Of a DNA stretch of 9,522 nt, positions 1 to 5,934 are shown in pieces (position 1 is the first letter of the stretch; each line of letters opens with the position of its first letter). Both the position numbers and the translations under genes were made by a program. The stretch covers positions 1 to 9,522 of the forward strand of contig JAHINZ010000171.1 of assembly GCA_018895795.1 (NCBI GenBank), read 5' to 3'. This stretch comes from Alphaproteobacteria bacterium (GTDB lineage Bacteria; Pseudomonadota; Alphaproteobacteria; Caulobacterales; Caulobacteraceae). The notes under the pieces were generated by a model. That model saw nothing but the letters and a program-made list of their open reading frames with translations, searched no databases and was not told the origin of the DNA.

Positions 1-1
1 C

Positions 2-76
2 CTGTTGAGGCCTTACCGGGAGCCGCTGCGCCAGGTTTCCCCAGTGAAGCGGCGGCGAGGCGGGCGAGCCAAGTGA
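2..76 (+). CDS. possible C-terminal end of a gene entering from the left (partial, uncertain)
   Basis: The frame starting at base 2 is open from the window edge to a TGA at 74-76, giving 24 codons that end in a basic tail (VKRRRGGRAK). Basic tails of this kind are common at protein C-termini, and about 79 percent of codons end in G or C. That is compatible with coding, but too few codons are visible to decide. Frame 1 is also open here and runs to 369, but it passes through the repeat elements and looks like chance. I do not recognise the protein. Confidence 0.2.
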   Translation: MLRPYREPLRQVSPVKRRRGGRAK

Positions 77-328
77 ATGACTTAAAAACACACCCGTTTG
101 ATCCTCATCCACGCCGACGGCGGGCGGGTCCTGCAACGCCAGGATCCCCGGACCGGTCGAGTATCCCCCTCGACCCCAGCCCCGCTCGATCGCCCCCCGT
201 CGCCGCAATGGTCGCTGGCCTTGCGCCCTTCCCGTGCGACGAGGTGGGCTTAGAATACGGGCGGTTTTGGGGGTGTTGCGTCGATTGTCTGGACGCCCAT
301 GCTGATCCCCGTTCCTGCGTCACACTCC

Positions 329-382
329 CCCTTCTCCCCTTGCGGGAGAAGGTGTCGGCCGAAGGCTGACGGATGAGGGGTC
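329..382 (+). repeat. REP-like palindromic repeat, copy A
   Basis: The 54-bp unit begins with a hairpin CTTCTCCC/GGGAGAAG (loop CTTGC). A second imperfect hairpin follows at 352-370 (GTC-GCC...GGC-GAC), and the unit ends with GGATGAGGGGTC. The same unit occurs in reverse at 440-489. The outer arms are almost identical while the middle hairpin has a different sequence but still pairs, which is the pattern expected of a structure-conserved intergenic repeat. Repeats of this look are common between genes in Caulobacter-type genomes (background knowledge, not checked here). Confidence 0.75.
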
Positions 383-439
383 TCGCCGACCTCAAAGCCT
401 TGTCCCGCAACGCCGTTCGCCGATCCCGACGGGTCCGTC

Positions 440-489
440 GACCCCTCATCCGGCGCTCCGCGCCACCTTCTCCCGCAAGGGGAGAAGGG
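440..489 (-). repeat. REP-like palindromic repeat, copy B (inverted to copy A)
   Basis: Read on the minus strand this 50-bp unit starts with the same CCCTTCTCCCCTTGCGGG arm as copy A and ends with the same GGATGAGGGGTC. The central hairpin is replaced by a different perfect one, GGCGC-TCC-GCGCC at 451-463. With copy A it forms an inverted pair about 57 bp apart, so a transcript through the region could fold into one long stem as well as the individual hairpins. Confidence 0.75.
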
Positions 490-601
490 TCATCCATCCC
501 CATCCATCGCCGGGGACGGCGCGATCCCGGTCCCCGCTTTCGCAAGACTCCCGCCACCGCCTGGCCTATAAATCGCCTCGGAAATCAACTGGGAGTTCGC
601 C

Positions 602-850
602 ATGGGCAAGCCGTGGTTTCGAACCAAGTCCTACGGTTTTGGCGCGGGCCTGCCGTGCAGTTGGCAAGGTTGGGCGGCCATCGTCCTGTTTATCGCCGCG
701 ATGATCGGCCTGCCCCTGGTTTTCGGGAGCCTCGAACAGCCTCACCCCTGGCTAGGCATCGCCACGCGCATAGGCCTGATTGTCGGATTCATCGTGCTGG
801 TCTGGCGCAAGAGCGACAAGCCCTGGGGCTGGCGCTGGGGCGACCGATAG
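602..850 (+). CDS. small two-helix membrane protein, conserved hypothetical
   Basis: This 82-residue protein has no function I can name. The N-terminus has a WFRTKSYGFGAGLP stretch followed by the tryptophans of SWQGW. Two hydrophobic helices follow, at about residues 23-42 and 52-68, and the short tail is rich in Trp and Lys/Arg (WRKSDKPWGWRWGDR). Short proteins with this plan (aromatic head, two helices, WRW-type tail) recur as hypothetical membrane proteins in Alphaproteobacteria, so I take it as real. The ATG at 602 has CTGGGAG about six bases upstream as ribosome binding site. It stands alone and converges on dipM, whose stop codon lies 40 bp beyond its own. Membrane location follows from the helices; a role in the envelope would be a guess. 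Confidence 0.8.
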   Translation: MGKPWFRTKSYGFGAGLPCSWQGWAAIVLFIAAMIGLPLVFGSLEQPHPWLGIATRIGLIVGFIVLVWRKSDKPWGWRWGDR

Positions 851-856
851 AAGAAA

Positions 857-880
857 GGCCCGCCTCTTTCGAAGCGGGCC
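857..880 (-). terminator. intrinsic terminator hairpin between the 602 gene and dipM
   Basis: A perfect 7-bp GC stem (GGCCCGC 857-863 with GCGGGCC 874-880) closes a 10-base loop. On the minus strand the hairpin comes ten bases after the dipM stop codon and is followed by a T-rich run (TTTCTTCT, complement of 849-856), so it fits a Rho-independent terminator for dipM. On the plus strand the bases after it are not T-rich, so its effect on the convergent small gene is probably weaker. Confidence 0.75.
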
Positions 881-889
881 CTGTTCAGA

Positions 890-2704
890 CTATTTCGGCA
901 AAACCAGCGCCGGATCGACCGGCCTGGCCTTGTCCTTGACGGTCGGCGCATAGCGCATCTCGAAGTGCAGCTGAGGCTCGGTGACGCCGCCGGTGGCGCC
1001 CACCGTGCCCAGTTGCTGGCCCTTGACGACCTGCTGGCGCATCTTCACGTCGGTCGAGCCCAGATGGGCATAGGCCGTGACCCAGCCGTCGGCGTGCTTG
1101 ACCAGCACCAGATTGCCGAAGGTCGGCACCTGATTGCCGGCATAGGCGATCTCGCCGTCGCCCGCCGAGACCACCGGCGTTCCCGCGGCGGCGCGGATGT
1201 TCAGGCCGTCATTGCGCTGGCCCGTGCCCTTGGCGCCGAAATCAGACAGCACCTCGCCGCGCACCGGCCAGATGAAGCGACCCTTGCCCGAGGCGATGAT
1301 CTCGGCCTCGGTGGGGGCGGCGCTGCTTTCGATGATCGGTCGCGGCGGCGCGACCGGCATGGCGGCGACCGGCGCGCTGGGCGTCGAGGCGCTGGGCCGA
1401 TAGGGGATCGGCGCCGACGGCATGCTGACTGGAGCCTCGGCCGGAGTCGGAGTCGGCGCCGGGACGTAGGCGGGATCGGCGGGCCGCACGGTGGTGGTGG
1501 TGGTGGTCTTCGTGGTGGTCCGGATCGGACCCTTGTCCTTGTAGCCGTCCGGCAGCAGAACCTTCTGGCCCTTCTTGACCGCGGCGCCGGTCTTGACGCC
1601 GTTCTCGGCCGCCAGGGCCTTGAGGCTGACGCCGAAGCGCTTGGCGATCTCGGTCAGGGTGTCGCCGGACTGGGCGACATAGGCCTTGGACGTGGTCGCG
1701 GGCCCCTTGATCCTGGCGCCCAGCTTCAGCGGCTTGTCGGCGTTCAGATCGTTGGCGTCGGCCAGGTCCTTGACGCTCAGGTCGAAGCGCTTGGCGATCG
1801 CGGTCAGGGTGTCGCCGGACTTCACGGTATAGACCTGACGCGGGCCCGCCACGTTCACCACCGGACCGGTGACGCTGGTCGTGGTGGTGGTGATGACGCT
1901 GGGCGTCGGGGTCGAGACCGGCGCGGTCGCGGGACGAGGCGTTTCGATCACGCGCGGGGGCGGCGCGGTCTCGCGGACGGCGACGGGGCTGCTGGACGGC
2001 GGCGGCGATACGGCGGTCTTGGTCGGCCCCTTGTCCTTGTAGCCTTCGGGCAGCAACAGTTTCTGGCCGACCTTGATCCCGGCGCCGATCTTGAAATCGT
2101 TCAGGGCGGCCAGGTCGTCGGGGTCGACGCTGAAACGTTTGGAGACGGCGTACATGGTGTCGCCCGACTGGACGACATAGGCCTTGGCGTTGCTGGCCGG
2201 GCCAACGATCTTCTGGCCCACCTTCAGGCGATAGGGCGGCTTGAGGTCATTGAGCTTGACCAGTTCGGCGCGGGTCGAGCCCAGGCCCCGGGCGATGGCG
2301 TCCAGGGCGTCGCCGGCCTCGACCACGTGAACCTTGGGCTTGCCCGTCACCGCGACGACCGGACCCGCCACCGAGGTGACGATGATCGGCGCGACAGGAC
2401 GGATCTGAGCCGGCGGCGGCGGCGGTGGGGGCGGCAGTTCGGCGCGGGACACCGGCGGCTCGCGGTAGGTCGGCTCGGCCGCGACCGGGATCGGCTCGCG
2501 GCGGATCACTTCGCTGGGCTCGGGGGGGGTGTCGAGCGGCTGGGCCTGGGTGATCGGGAAGTTGGGCGTCGGGGCGGCGCGGGGCGCGGGACCGGAGGCC
2601 GGCCCTTCGCGGGGCGGATACTGGGGTGGCGAGGTCGTCTCGCAAGCGGCCAGCGTTCCAGCCGTCAGGGCGATCACCGCCGCGCGCGTCCACAACTGCC
2701 TCAT
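890..2704 (-). CDS. dipM: DipM-like cell-division factor: four LysM domains and a degenerate LytM (M23) domain
   Basis: This 604-residue envelope protein has the length and domain plan of Caulobacter DipM, which binds peptidoglycan at the division site and controls autolysins. A signal sequence ends in a lipobox-like LAAC (18-21). A Pro-rich stretch leads to LysM domains at about 125-166, 175-219, 291-333 and 341-385, a Thr/Pro/Ala-rich linker, then a LytM/M23 domain at about 475-604. The usual zinc motif HxGxD reads N498-D-G-L-N502, and HxH reads Q578-L-H580; only H547 (YAHL) and H580 remain. It should therefore act as an activator, not an active endopeptidase. ATG at 2704 follows AAAGGAGAG. 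The gene lies 97 bp after pcm, the position nlpD has in E. coli. Whether C21 is lipidated is uncertain; DipM is usually described simply as periplasmic. Confidence 0.88.
   Translation of the reverse strand: MRQLWTRAAVIALTAGTLAACETTSPPQYPPREGPASGPAPRAAPTPNFPITQAQPLDTPPEPSEVIRREPIPVAAEPTYREPPVSRAELPPPPPPPPAQIRPVAPIIVTSVAGPVVAVTGKPKVHVVEAGDALDAIARGLGSTRAELVKLNDLKPPYRLKVGQKIVGPASNAKAYVVQSGDTMYAVSKRFSVDPDDLAALNDFKIGAGIKVGQKLLLPEGYKDKGPTKTAVSPPPSSSPVAVRETAPPPRVIETPRPATAPVSTPTPSVITTTTTSVTGPVVNVAGPRQVYTVKSGDTLTAIAKRFDLSVKDLADANDLNADKPLKLGARIKGPATTSKAYVAQSGDTLTEIAKRFGVSLKALAAENGVKTGAAVKKGQKVLLPDGYKDKGPIRTTTKTTTTTTVRPADPAYVPAPTPTPAEAPVSMPSAPIPYRPSASTPSAPVAAMPVAPPRPIIESSAAPTEAEIIASGKGRFIWPVRGEVLSDFGAKGTGQRNDGLNIRAAAGTPVVSAGDGEIAYAGNQVPTFGNLVLVKHADGWVTAYAHLGSTDVKMRQQVVKGQQLGTVGATGGVTEPQLHFEMRYAPTVKDKARPVDPALVLPK
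1517..2365 (-). repeat. duplicated LysM-pair module inside dipM
   Basis: Residues 114-230 (about 2015-2365) and 278-396 (about 1517-1873) are two copies of one module: a V-x-GPVV-x-V lead-in, a LysM, a GPA linker with KAYV, a second LysM, and a shared GYKDKGP tail. DNA identity remains visible, for example CCTTGTCCTTGTAGCC near 1530 and again near 2026. This indicates internal duplication of an ancestral LysM pair. Between module 2 and the LytM domain lies a Thr tract encoded by a GGT/GTG triplet run at 1490-1520. Confidence 0.75.
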
Positions 2705-2747
2705 AGCCTCTCCTTTCCTTGCGTGTCCTTCAGACGGGCCCGCAAGG

Positions 2748-2763
2748 GTAAATCAATCATTAA
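2748..2763 (-). promoter_or_regulatory. near-consensus CtrA box upstream of dipM
   Basis: On the minus strand the sequence reads TTAA, seven bases, TTTAC. The CtrA consensus of Caulobacter is TTAA-N7-TTAAC, so there is one mismatch and the spacing is exact. It lies 44-59 bp upstream of the dipM ATG in a short A/T-rich patch between pcm and dipM. I could not place -10 and -35 boxes confidently. Cell-cycle control of dipM through this site is inference. Confidence 0.45.
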
Positions 2764-2801
2764 AAACAAGGACGCGACGCAGGTCTCGTCCCCAATTGTC
2801 G

Positions 2802-3458
2802 TCACTGGTCGCGGGCCACGCCGTCGAGCAGCGGTACAAACCGCACGTCGCATAGCGCCTCGACCTTGAAGCCACCCTTGCCGTCGCCCGCATAGCGACG
2901 AAGGCTCTGCACCGGCCCCTTGCCGATCGGCGCCACGAGGACGCCGTTGGGCTTGAGCTGGGACAATAGCCGTTTGGGATCATCCTCGGCGGCGGCCGTG
3001 ACCATAATACGGTCAAACGGGGCCTGTTCGGCCCAACCCTCGCCGCCGTCGCCGAACTTGGTGATCACATTGGTCAGGCCCAGGGTGTGGAACCGCGCCT
3101 CGGCCTCCTTCATCAGGGTGCGATAGCGCTCGATCGTATAGACCAGACGCGACACCTTGCTGAGGACCGTGGTCTGGTAGCCCGACCCGGTGCCGATCTC
3201 CAGCACGCGCGAGCGCGGCTCGATGGTCAGGGCCTGGGTCATCAAGCCGACGATATAGGGCTGGCTGATGGTCTGGCCGCAGGCGATCGGCAGGGCCGAA
3301 TCCTCCCACGACCGTTCCTTGAACAGATCCGGCGTGAACAGGTCGCGCGGCGTGGTCTCGATGGCCTTCAGGACCTGGGGATCGGTGATCCCCTGATCGC
3401 GCAGCGCCTTCATCAGCCGGGGCAGATCGGCCGCCGCCGCGGCCTTGGCCTTGGTCAT
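2802..3458 (-). CDS. pcm: protein-L-isoaspartate O-methyltransferase
   Basis: This cytoplasmic repair enzyme uses S-adenosylmethionine to methylate L-isoaspartyl residues in damaged proteins so that they can revert to aspartate. The protein has 218 residues, the normal size. Visible signatures are the family motif CGQTISQPYIV (60-70), the SAM-binding motif I VLEIGTGSGYQT (85-96), the acidic E110 at the end of the next strand that should contact the ribose, and FDRIMVTAA (148-156). The ATG at 3456-3458 overlaps the surE stop as ATGA, so the two genes should be translationally coupled; AAGGTGG lies just upstream as ribosome binding site. surE next to pcm is an old proteobacterial pairing. An Ala/Lys-rich N-terminus (residues 3-10) is the only unusual trait. 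Confidence 0.94.
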   Translation of the reverse strand: MTKAKAAAAADLPRLMKALRDQGITDPQVLKAIETTPRDLFTPDLFKERSWEDSALPIACGQTISQPYIVGLMTQALTIEPRSRVLEIGTGSGYQTTVLSKVSRLVYTIERYRTLMKEAEARFHTLGLTNVITKFGDGGEGWAEQAPFDRIMVTAAAEDDPKRLLSQLKPNGVLVAPIGKGPVQSLRRYAGDGKGGFKVEALCDVRFVPLLDGVARDQ

Positions 3459-4276
3459 GCGTCCACCTTGTCGCGAGCGTCCGACGGCTTGGGCGGCGCC
3501 TTGGGCGGCGCGCCGCCCAGCAGGCCCTTCAGGGCGTGGACGGTCTCGTTGTGCGTCAGATCGATGTGCAGCGGCGTGACCGAGATCTTGCCGTCATAGA
3601 CCGCCTTCAGATCCGTACCCTCCTTGGGGGTCGAGGCCTTGGCGGTGAAGCCCATCCAATAGTAGTCGCGGCCGCGCAGGTCGGTGCGCTTGTCCCAGTG
3701 GCGCAGATGGCCGTCGCGAAAGCCCTGGCGGGTGACCTCGACGGTCGTCACCTGTTCCGGCGGCAGGGCCGGGAAGTTGACGTTGATGATCACGTCGTCG
3801 GGCCAGCCCACCTCGAGCAGGCGCTGGATGACGCCCGGACCGTAGGTTTCGGCGGTGTCCCAGTGGGCGACCACCTCGTCGTGGAAATAGGTCATCGCCT
3901 GCGACAGGGCGATCGACCGGATGCCCAGGGCCATGCCCTCGATGGCCCCGGCCACGGTGCCCGACAGGGTGACATCCTCGGCCAGGTTCTGGCCGCGGTT
4001 GACGCCCGACAGCACCAGATCCGGCGCGGGGCCCTCGATCAGCTGCTGCACGGCCATCATCACGCAGTCGGTGGGCGTGCCCTCGACGGCGAAGCGCCGG
4101 GGGTCGAGGCGGCGCACCCGCAGCGGGTCGGCTAGGGTCAGGGCCCGGCTGGCCCCCGACTGCTCGTATTCTGGCGCGCAGATCCAGACGTCGTCGGTCA
4201 GGGCGCGGGCGATCTTCTCCAGCGCGACGAGGCCGGGCGCGTGGATGCCGTCGTCGTTGGTGAGCAGGATGCGCAT
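3455..4276 (-). CDS. surE: 5'/3'-nucleotidase (survival protein) SurE
   Basis: SurE is a divalent-metal-dependent phosphatase acting on nucleoside 5'- and 3'-monophosphates, linked to stationary-phase survival in E. coli. The protein starts directly with the family signature MRILLTNDDGIHAPG; D8 and D9 are metal ligands, S40 (EQSGASR) and N93 (SGVNRGQN) complete the site, and SGTVAGAIEGM (about 106-116) is the next conserved block. At 273 residues it is slightly longer than the usual 250 or so; the excess is an Ala/Pro/Lys-rich tail (LLGGAPPKAPPKPSDAR) after the conserved end. The start lies five bases after the serS stop and the stop overlaps the pcm start, so it is the middle gene of serS-surE-pcm. 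No strong ribosome binding site precedes it, which fits coupling to serS translation. Confidence 0.95.
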   Translation of the reverse strand: MRILLTNDDGIHAPGLVALEKIARALTDDVWICAPEYEQSGASRALTLADPLRVRRLDPRRFAVEGTPTDCVMMAVQQLIEGPAPDLVLSGVNRGQNLAEDVTLSGTVAGAIEGMALGIRSIALSQAMTYFHDEVVAHWDTAETYGPGVIQRLLEVGWPDDVIINVNFPALPPEQVTTVEVTRQGFRDGHLRHWDKRTDLRGRDYYWMGFTAKASTPKEGTDLKAVYDGKISVTPLHIDLTHNETVHALKGLLGGAPPKAPPKPSDARDKVDA

Positions 4277-4281
4277 TCCGG

Positions 4282-5577
4282 TCAGGCCTGCCCGCCGATA
4301 TGGGTCACGCCGCCCATATAGGGGATCAGCACGTCCGGGATGGTGATGCGGCCGCTCTCGTCCTGATAGTTCTCCAGCACCGCCACCAGGGTGCGGCCGA
4401 CGGCCAGGCCCGAGCCGTTCAGGGTGTGGACGTACTGGGTGCCCTTCTCGCCGGCGCGCTTGAAGCGGGCGTCCATGCGCCGGGCCTGGAAGTCACCGCA
4501 GTTGGAGCACGAGCTGATCTCGCGATAGGTCGCCTGCGACGGCAGCCAGACCTCGAGGTCATAGGTCTTCTTCGCGCCGAAACCCATGTCGCCATTGCAC
4601 AGCAGCAGGGTGCGGAACGGCAGGTTCAGCGCCTTCAGAACCGCCTCGGCGCAGCCGACCATCCGCTCGTGCTCGGCCTCGCTCTGGTCGGGCGTGGTGA
4701 TCGACACCAGCTCGACCTTGTAGAACTGGTGCTGGCGGATCATGCCGCGCGTGTCGCGACCCGAGGCGCCGGCCTCGGAGCGGAAGCTGGGCGTCAGGGC
4801 CGTCATCCGCAGCGGCAGCTGGACTTCGTCGACCACCTGCTCGCGGACGATATTGGTCAAGGAGACTTCGGCGGTGGGGATCAGCCAGTGATCGCCCGTG
4901 GTGCGGAACAGGTCCTCGGCGAACTTCGGCAGTTGCCCGGTGCCGTACAGCGCCTCGTCCTTGACCAGCAGCGGCGGCGACACCTCGACATAGTCGTGTT
5001 TCACCGTCTGCAGGTCCAGCATGAACTGGCCGATGGCGCGTTCCAGCCGGGCGATCTGGCCCTTCAGCACCACGAAGCGCGCGCCGCTCATCCGGGCGGC
5101 GGCCTCGAAGTCCATGCCGCCGAGGGCCGCGCCCAGGTCGACGTGATCCTTGGGGGCGTTCAGGCGACCGGCGGGCAGAGCCGAGGCGTCGCCCCAGCGG
5201 CGGATCTCGACATTGCCGGCCTCGTCCTCGCCGGGCGGCACGTCGGCGGCCGGGAGGTTGGGCAGGCTGGCCAGCAGGTCCTTCAGCCCCGTCCCCGCCT
5301 CGGCTTCCAGCACGGCGGCGTCGGCCATCAGGCTCTTGAGGGTCTCGACCTCGGCCATCAGGGCCTGGGCCTCGACCTCGTCCTTCTTGGCCTTGGCCAT
5401 GCCGATGCGCTTGGAGGCCTCATTGCGCTTGGCCTGGTTTTCCTGCAGCGCCGTCTGGGCGGCGCGCAGCTGGGCGTCCAGCTTCACGGCCTCGGCGGCC
5501 GCGCCGGATCGCCCCTTGGCCGACCACGCGGCTTCGAAGACGTCGGGATTGTCGCGGATGGCCTTGATGTCGTGCAT
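4282..5577 (-). CDS. serS: seryl-tRNA synthetase (class II)
   Basis: The enzyme attaches serine to tRNA-Ser (and tRNA-Sec where present) in the cytoplasm. All parts are present in 431 residues, a normal length. The N-terminus starts with the typical MHDIKAIRDNPDVF. A long antiparallel coiled-coil arm that grips the tRNA long arm spans about 27-105, followed by the class II core with motif 2 from F265 (FRSEAGASGRDTRG), the TLNGSGLAVGR block (385-395) and motif 3 GRTLVAVLENYQ (394-405). It is the first gene of the serS-surE-pcm run. The ATG at 5577 has no good Shine-Dalgarno sequence (only GAGCG about nine bases upstream), yet the N-terminal match leaves little doubt about the start. A perfect inverted repeat lies 16 bp before the start codon. 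Confidence 0.97.
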   Translation of the reverse strand: MHDIKAIRDNPDVFEAAWSAKGRSGAAAEAVKLDAQLRAAQTALQENQAKRNEASKRIGMAKAKKDEVEAQALMAEVETLKSLMADAAVLEAEAGTGLKDLLASLPNLPAADVPPGEDEAGNVEIRRWGDASALPAGRLNAPKDHVDLGAALGGMDFEAAARMSGARFVVLKGQIARLERAIGQFMLDLQTVKHDYVEVSPPLLVKDEALYGTGQLPKFAEDLFRTTGDHWLIPTAEVSLTNIVREQVVDEVQLPLRMTALTPSFRSEAGASGRDTRGMIRQHQFYKVELVSITTPDQSEAEHERMVGCAEAVLKALNLPFRTLLLCNGDMGFGAKKTYDLEVWLPSQATYREISSCSNCGDFQARRMDARFKRAGEKGTQYVHTLNGSGLAVGRTLVAVLENYQDESGRITIPDVLIPYMGGVTHIGGQA

Positions 5578-5592
5578 CGGAAGAGCGCTCGA

Positions 5593-5616
5593 AGAGGGCG
5601 TAGGGAGACGCCCTCT
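5593..5616 (-). promoter_or_regulatory. 9-bp perfect inverted repeat before serS
   Basis: AGAGGGCGT (5593-5601) and ACGCCCTCT (5608-5616) are separated by six bases, and the repeat ends 16 bp before the serS ATG. In RNA it would be a stable leader hairpin close to the ribosome entry site; as DNA it could be an operator overlapping the start of transcription. No T-run follows on the minus strand, so it is not a terminator. The dyad is seen directly; its function is inference. Confidence 0.5.
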
Positions 5617-5782
5617 CTAAGGCGCGTCGTGAATGGCGCCAACCTTTTCAGGACCGCGACGACGCGGCGCGCGAGCGGCGGCGACCGCGGCCGGCGAGAC
5701 GCCCCGGCCGACGGCCCAAGATCGCGCTGTCTCCGATCCCCAGAACACCCGCCGACCTATGTATTTCTGAAGGGTATATTGA

Positions 5783-5842
5783 ATAACGTTGTTATGTTTA
5801 TGGATCTCACAGGCATACAATTCTATTAAGATCAATTAATAT
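5783..5842 (+). promoter_or_regulatory. A/T-rich promoter region of the UrcA-like gene (candidate)
   Basis: TACAAT at 5816-5821 resembles a -10 box, with TTATGT at 5792-5797 as a poor -35 box 18 bp upstream; TAATAT at 5837-5842 is a second -10 candidate. A small dyad ATAAC-GTT-GTTAT at 5783-5795 overlaps the presumed -35 area and could be an operator. A start near 5828 would give a leader of roughly 105 bases. The match is modest and rests partly on the A/T contrast. Confidence 0.35.
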
Positions 5843-5934
5843 CGTTTTTGAACTACAGTTTAAGCCGAGGGTGGGAAACAGAAGATCAGTACACAGAACC
5901 GCGTCACACCCCCACAACATACAGGATTGAAACC

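Larger units (their letters stand above)
77..601. other. intergenic region with palindromic repeats
   Basis: No convincing complete gene is seen in these 525 bases. Open frames on both strands (plus 73-369 and 373-939, minus 105-557) give Arg/Pro/Ser/Ala-rich translations with no domain and run straight through the repeats. The region holds a small inverted repeat (GTCGAG 156-161 with CTCGAC 169-174), two facing copies of a REP-like element (329-382 and 440-489), and, just before the gene at 602, an A/T patch TATAAA at 567-572 that could be a -10 box. No good -35 box stands at the proper distance from it. Confidence 0.6.
5578..5934. other. divergent intergenic region between serS and the UrcA-like gene
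   Basis: No gene is seen in these 357 bases. The serS-proximal part is GC-rich and carries a 9-bp inverted repeat at 5593-5616. About 5756-5850 is strikingly A/T-rich compared with the rest of the window. Both divergent genes must be transcribed from here. A weak serS promoter candidate on the minus strand is TTGGCG (5637-5642), 16 bp, TTAGAG (5615-5620). The open frame on the minus strand (5617-5835) and the extension of the UrcA-like frame back to a TTG at 5848 show no coding character. Confidence 0.55.

Noticed and set aside
105..557. 150-codon minus-strand frame in the left intergenic region
   Set aside because: It spans both palindromic repeats, is dominated by Arg, Gly and Ser, and has no ribosome binding site.
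373..939. 188-codon plus-strand frame overlapping the small membrane-protein gene
   Set aside because: It runs through a REP-like repeat, overlaps the 602-850 gene in another frame and the dipM terminator, and is Arg/Pro-rich with no domain.
1490..1520. GGT/GTG triplet run as a regulatory microsatellite
   Set aside because: It is inside dipM and simply encodes the Thr-rich linker before the LytM domain, in frame.
965..2869. 634-codon open frame on the plus strand opposite dipM
   Set aside because: It is antisense to a clearly recognised LysM/LytM gene. Its Gly/Arg/Asp/Leu-rich translation shows no domain and arises from the high-GC codon bias of dipM.
4300..5829. 509-codon open frame on the plus strand opposite serS
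   Set aside because: It lies antisense to a full-length seryl-tRNA synthetase with all class II motifs; the translation is low-complexity Gly/Leu/Gln/His.
5617..5835. 72-codon minus-strand frame upstream of serS
   Set aside because: Its N-terminal part is just the A/T-rich island and the rest is Arg/Ala low complexity; it has no homology I can recognise and would overlap the serS promoter.
5826..5839. TTAA-N6-TTAA as a CtrA box before the UrcA-like gene
   Set aside because: The spacing is six, not seven, so it does not meet the CtrA consensus in this A/T-rich stretch where TTAA words occur by chance.
5848..5934. N-terminal extension of the UrcA-like protein from a TTG at 5848
   Set aside because: The extension adds 29 polar residues in front of a signal peptide and lacks a ribosome binding site; the TTG at 5935 has AGGA at proper spacing and gives a standard signal sequence.
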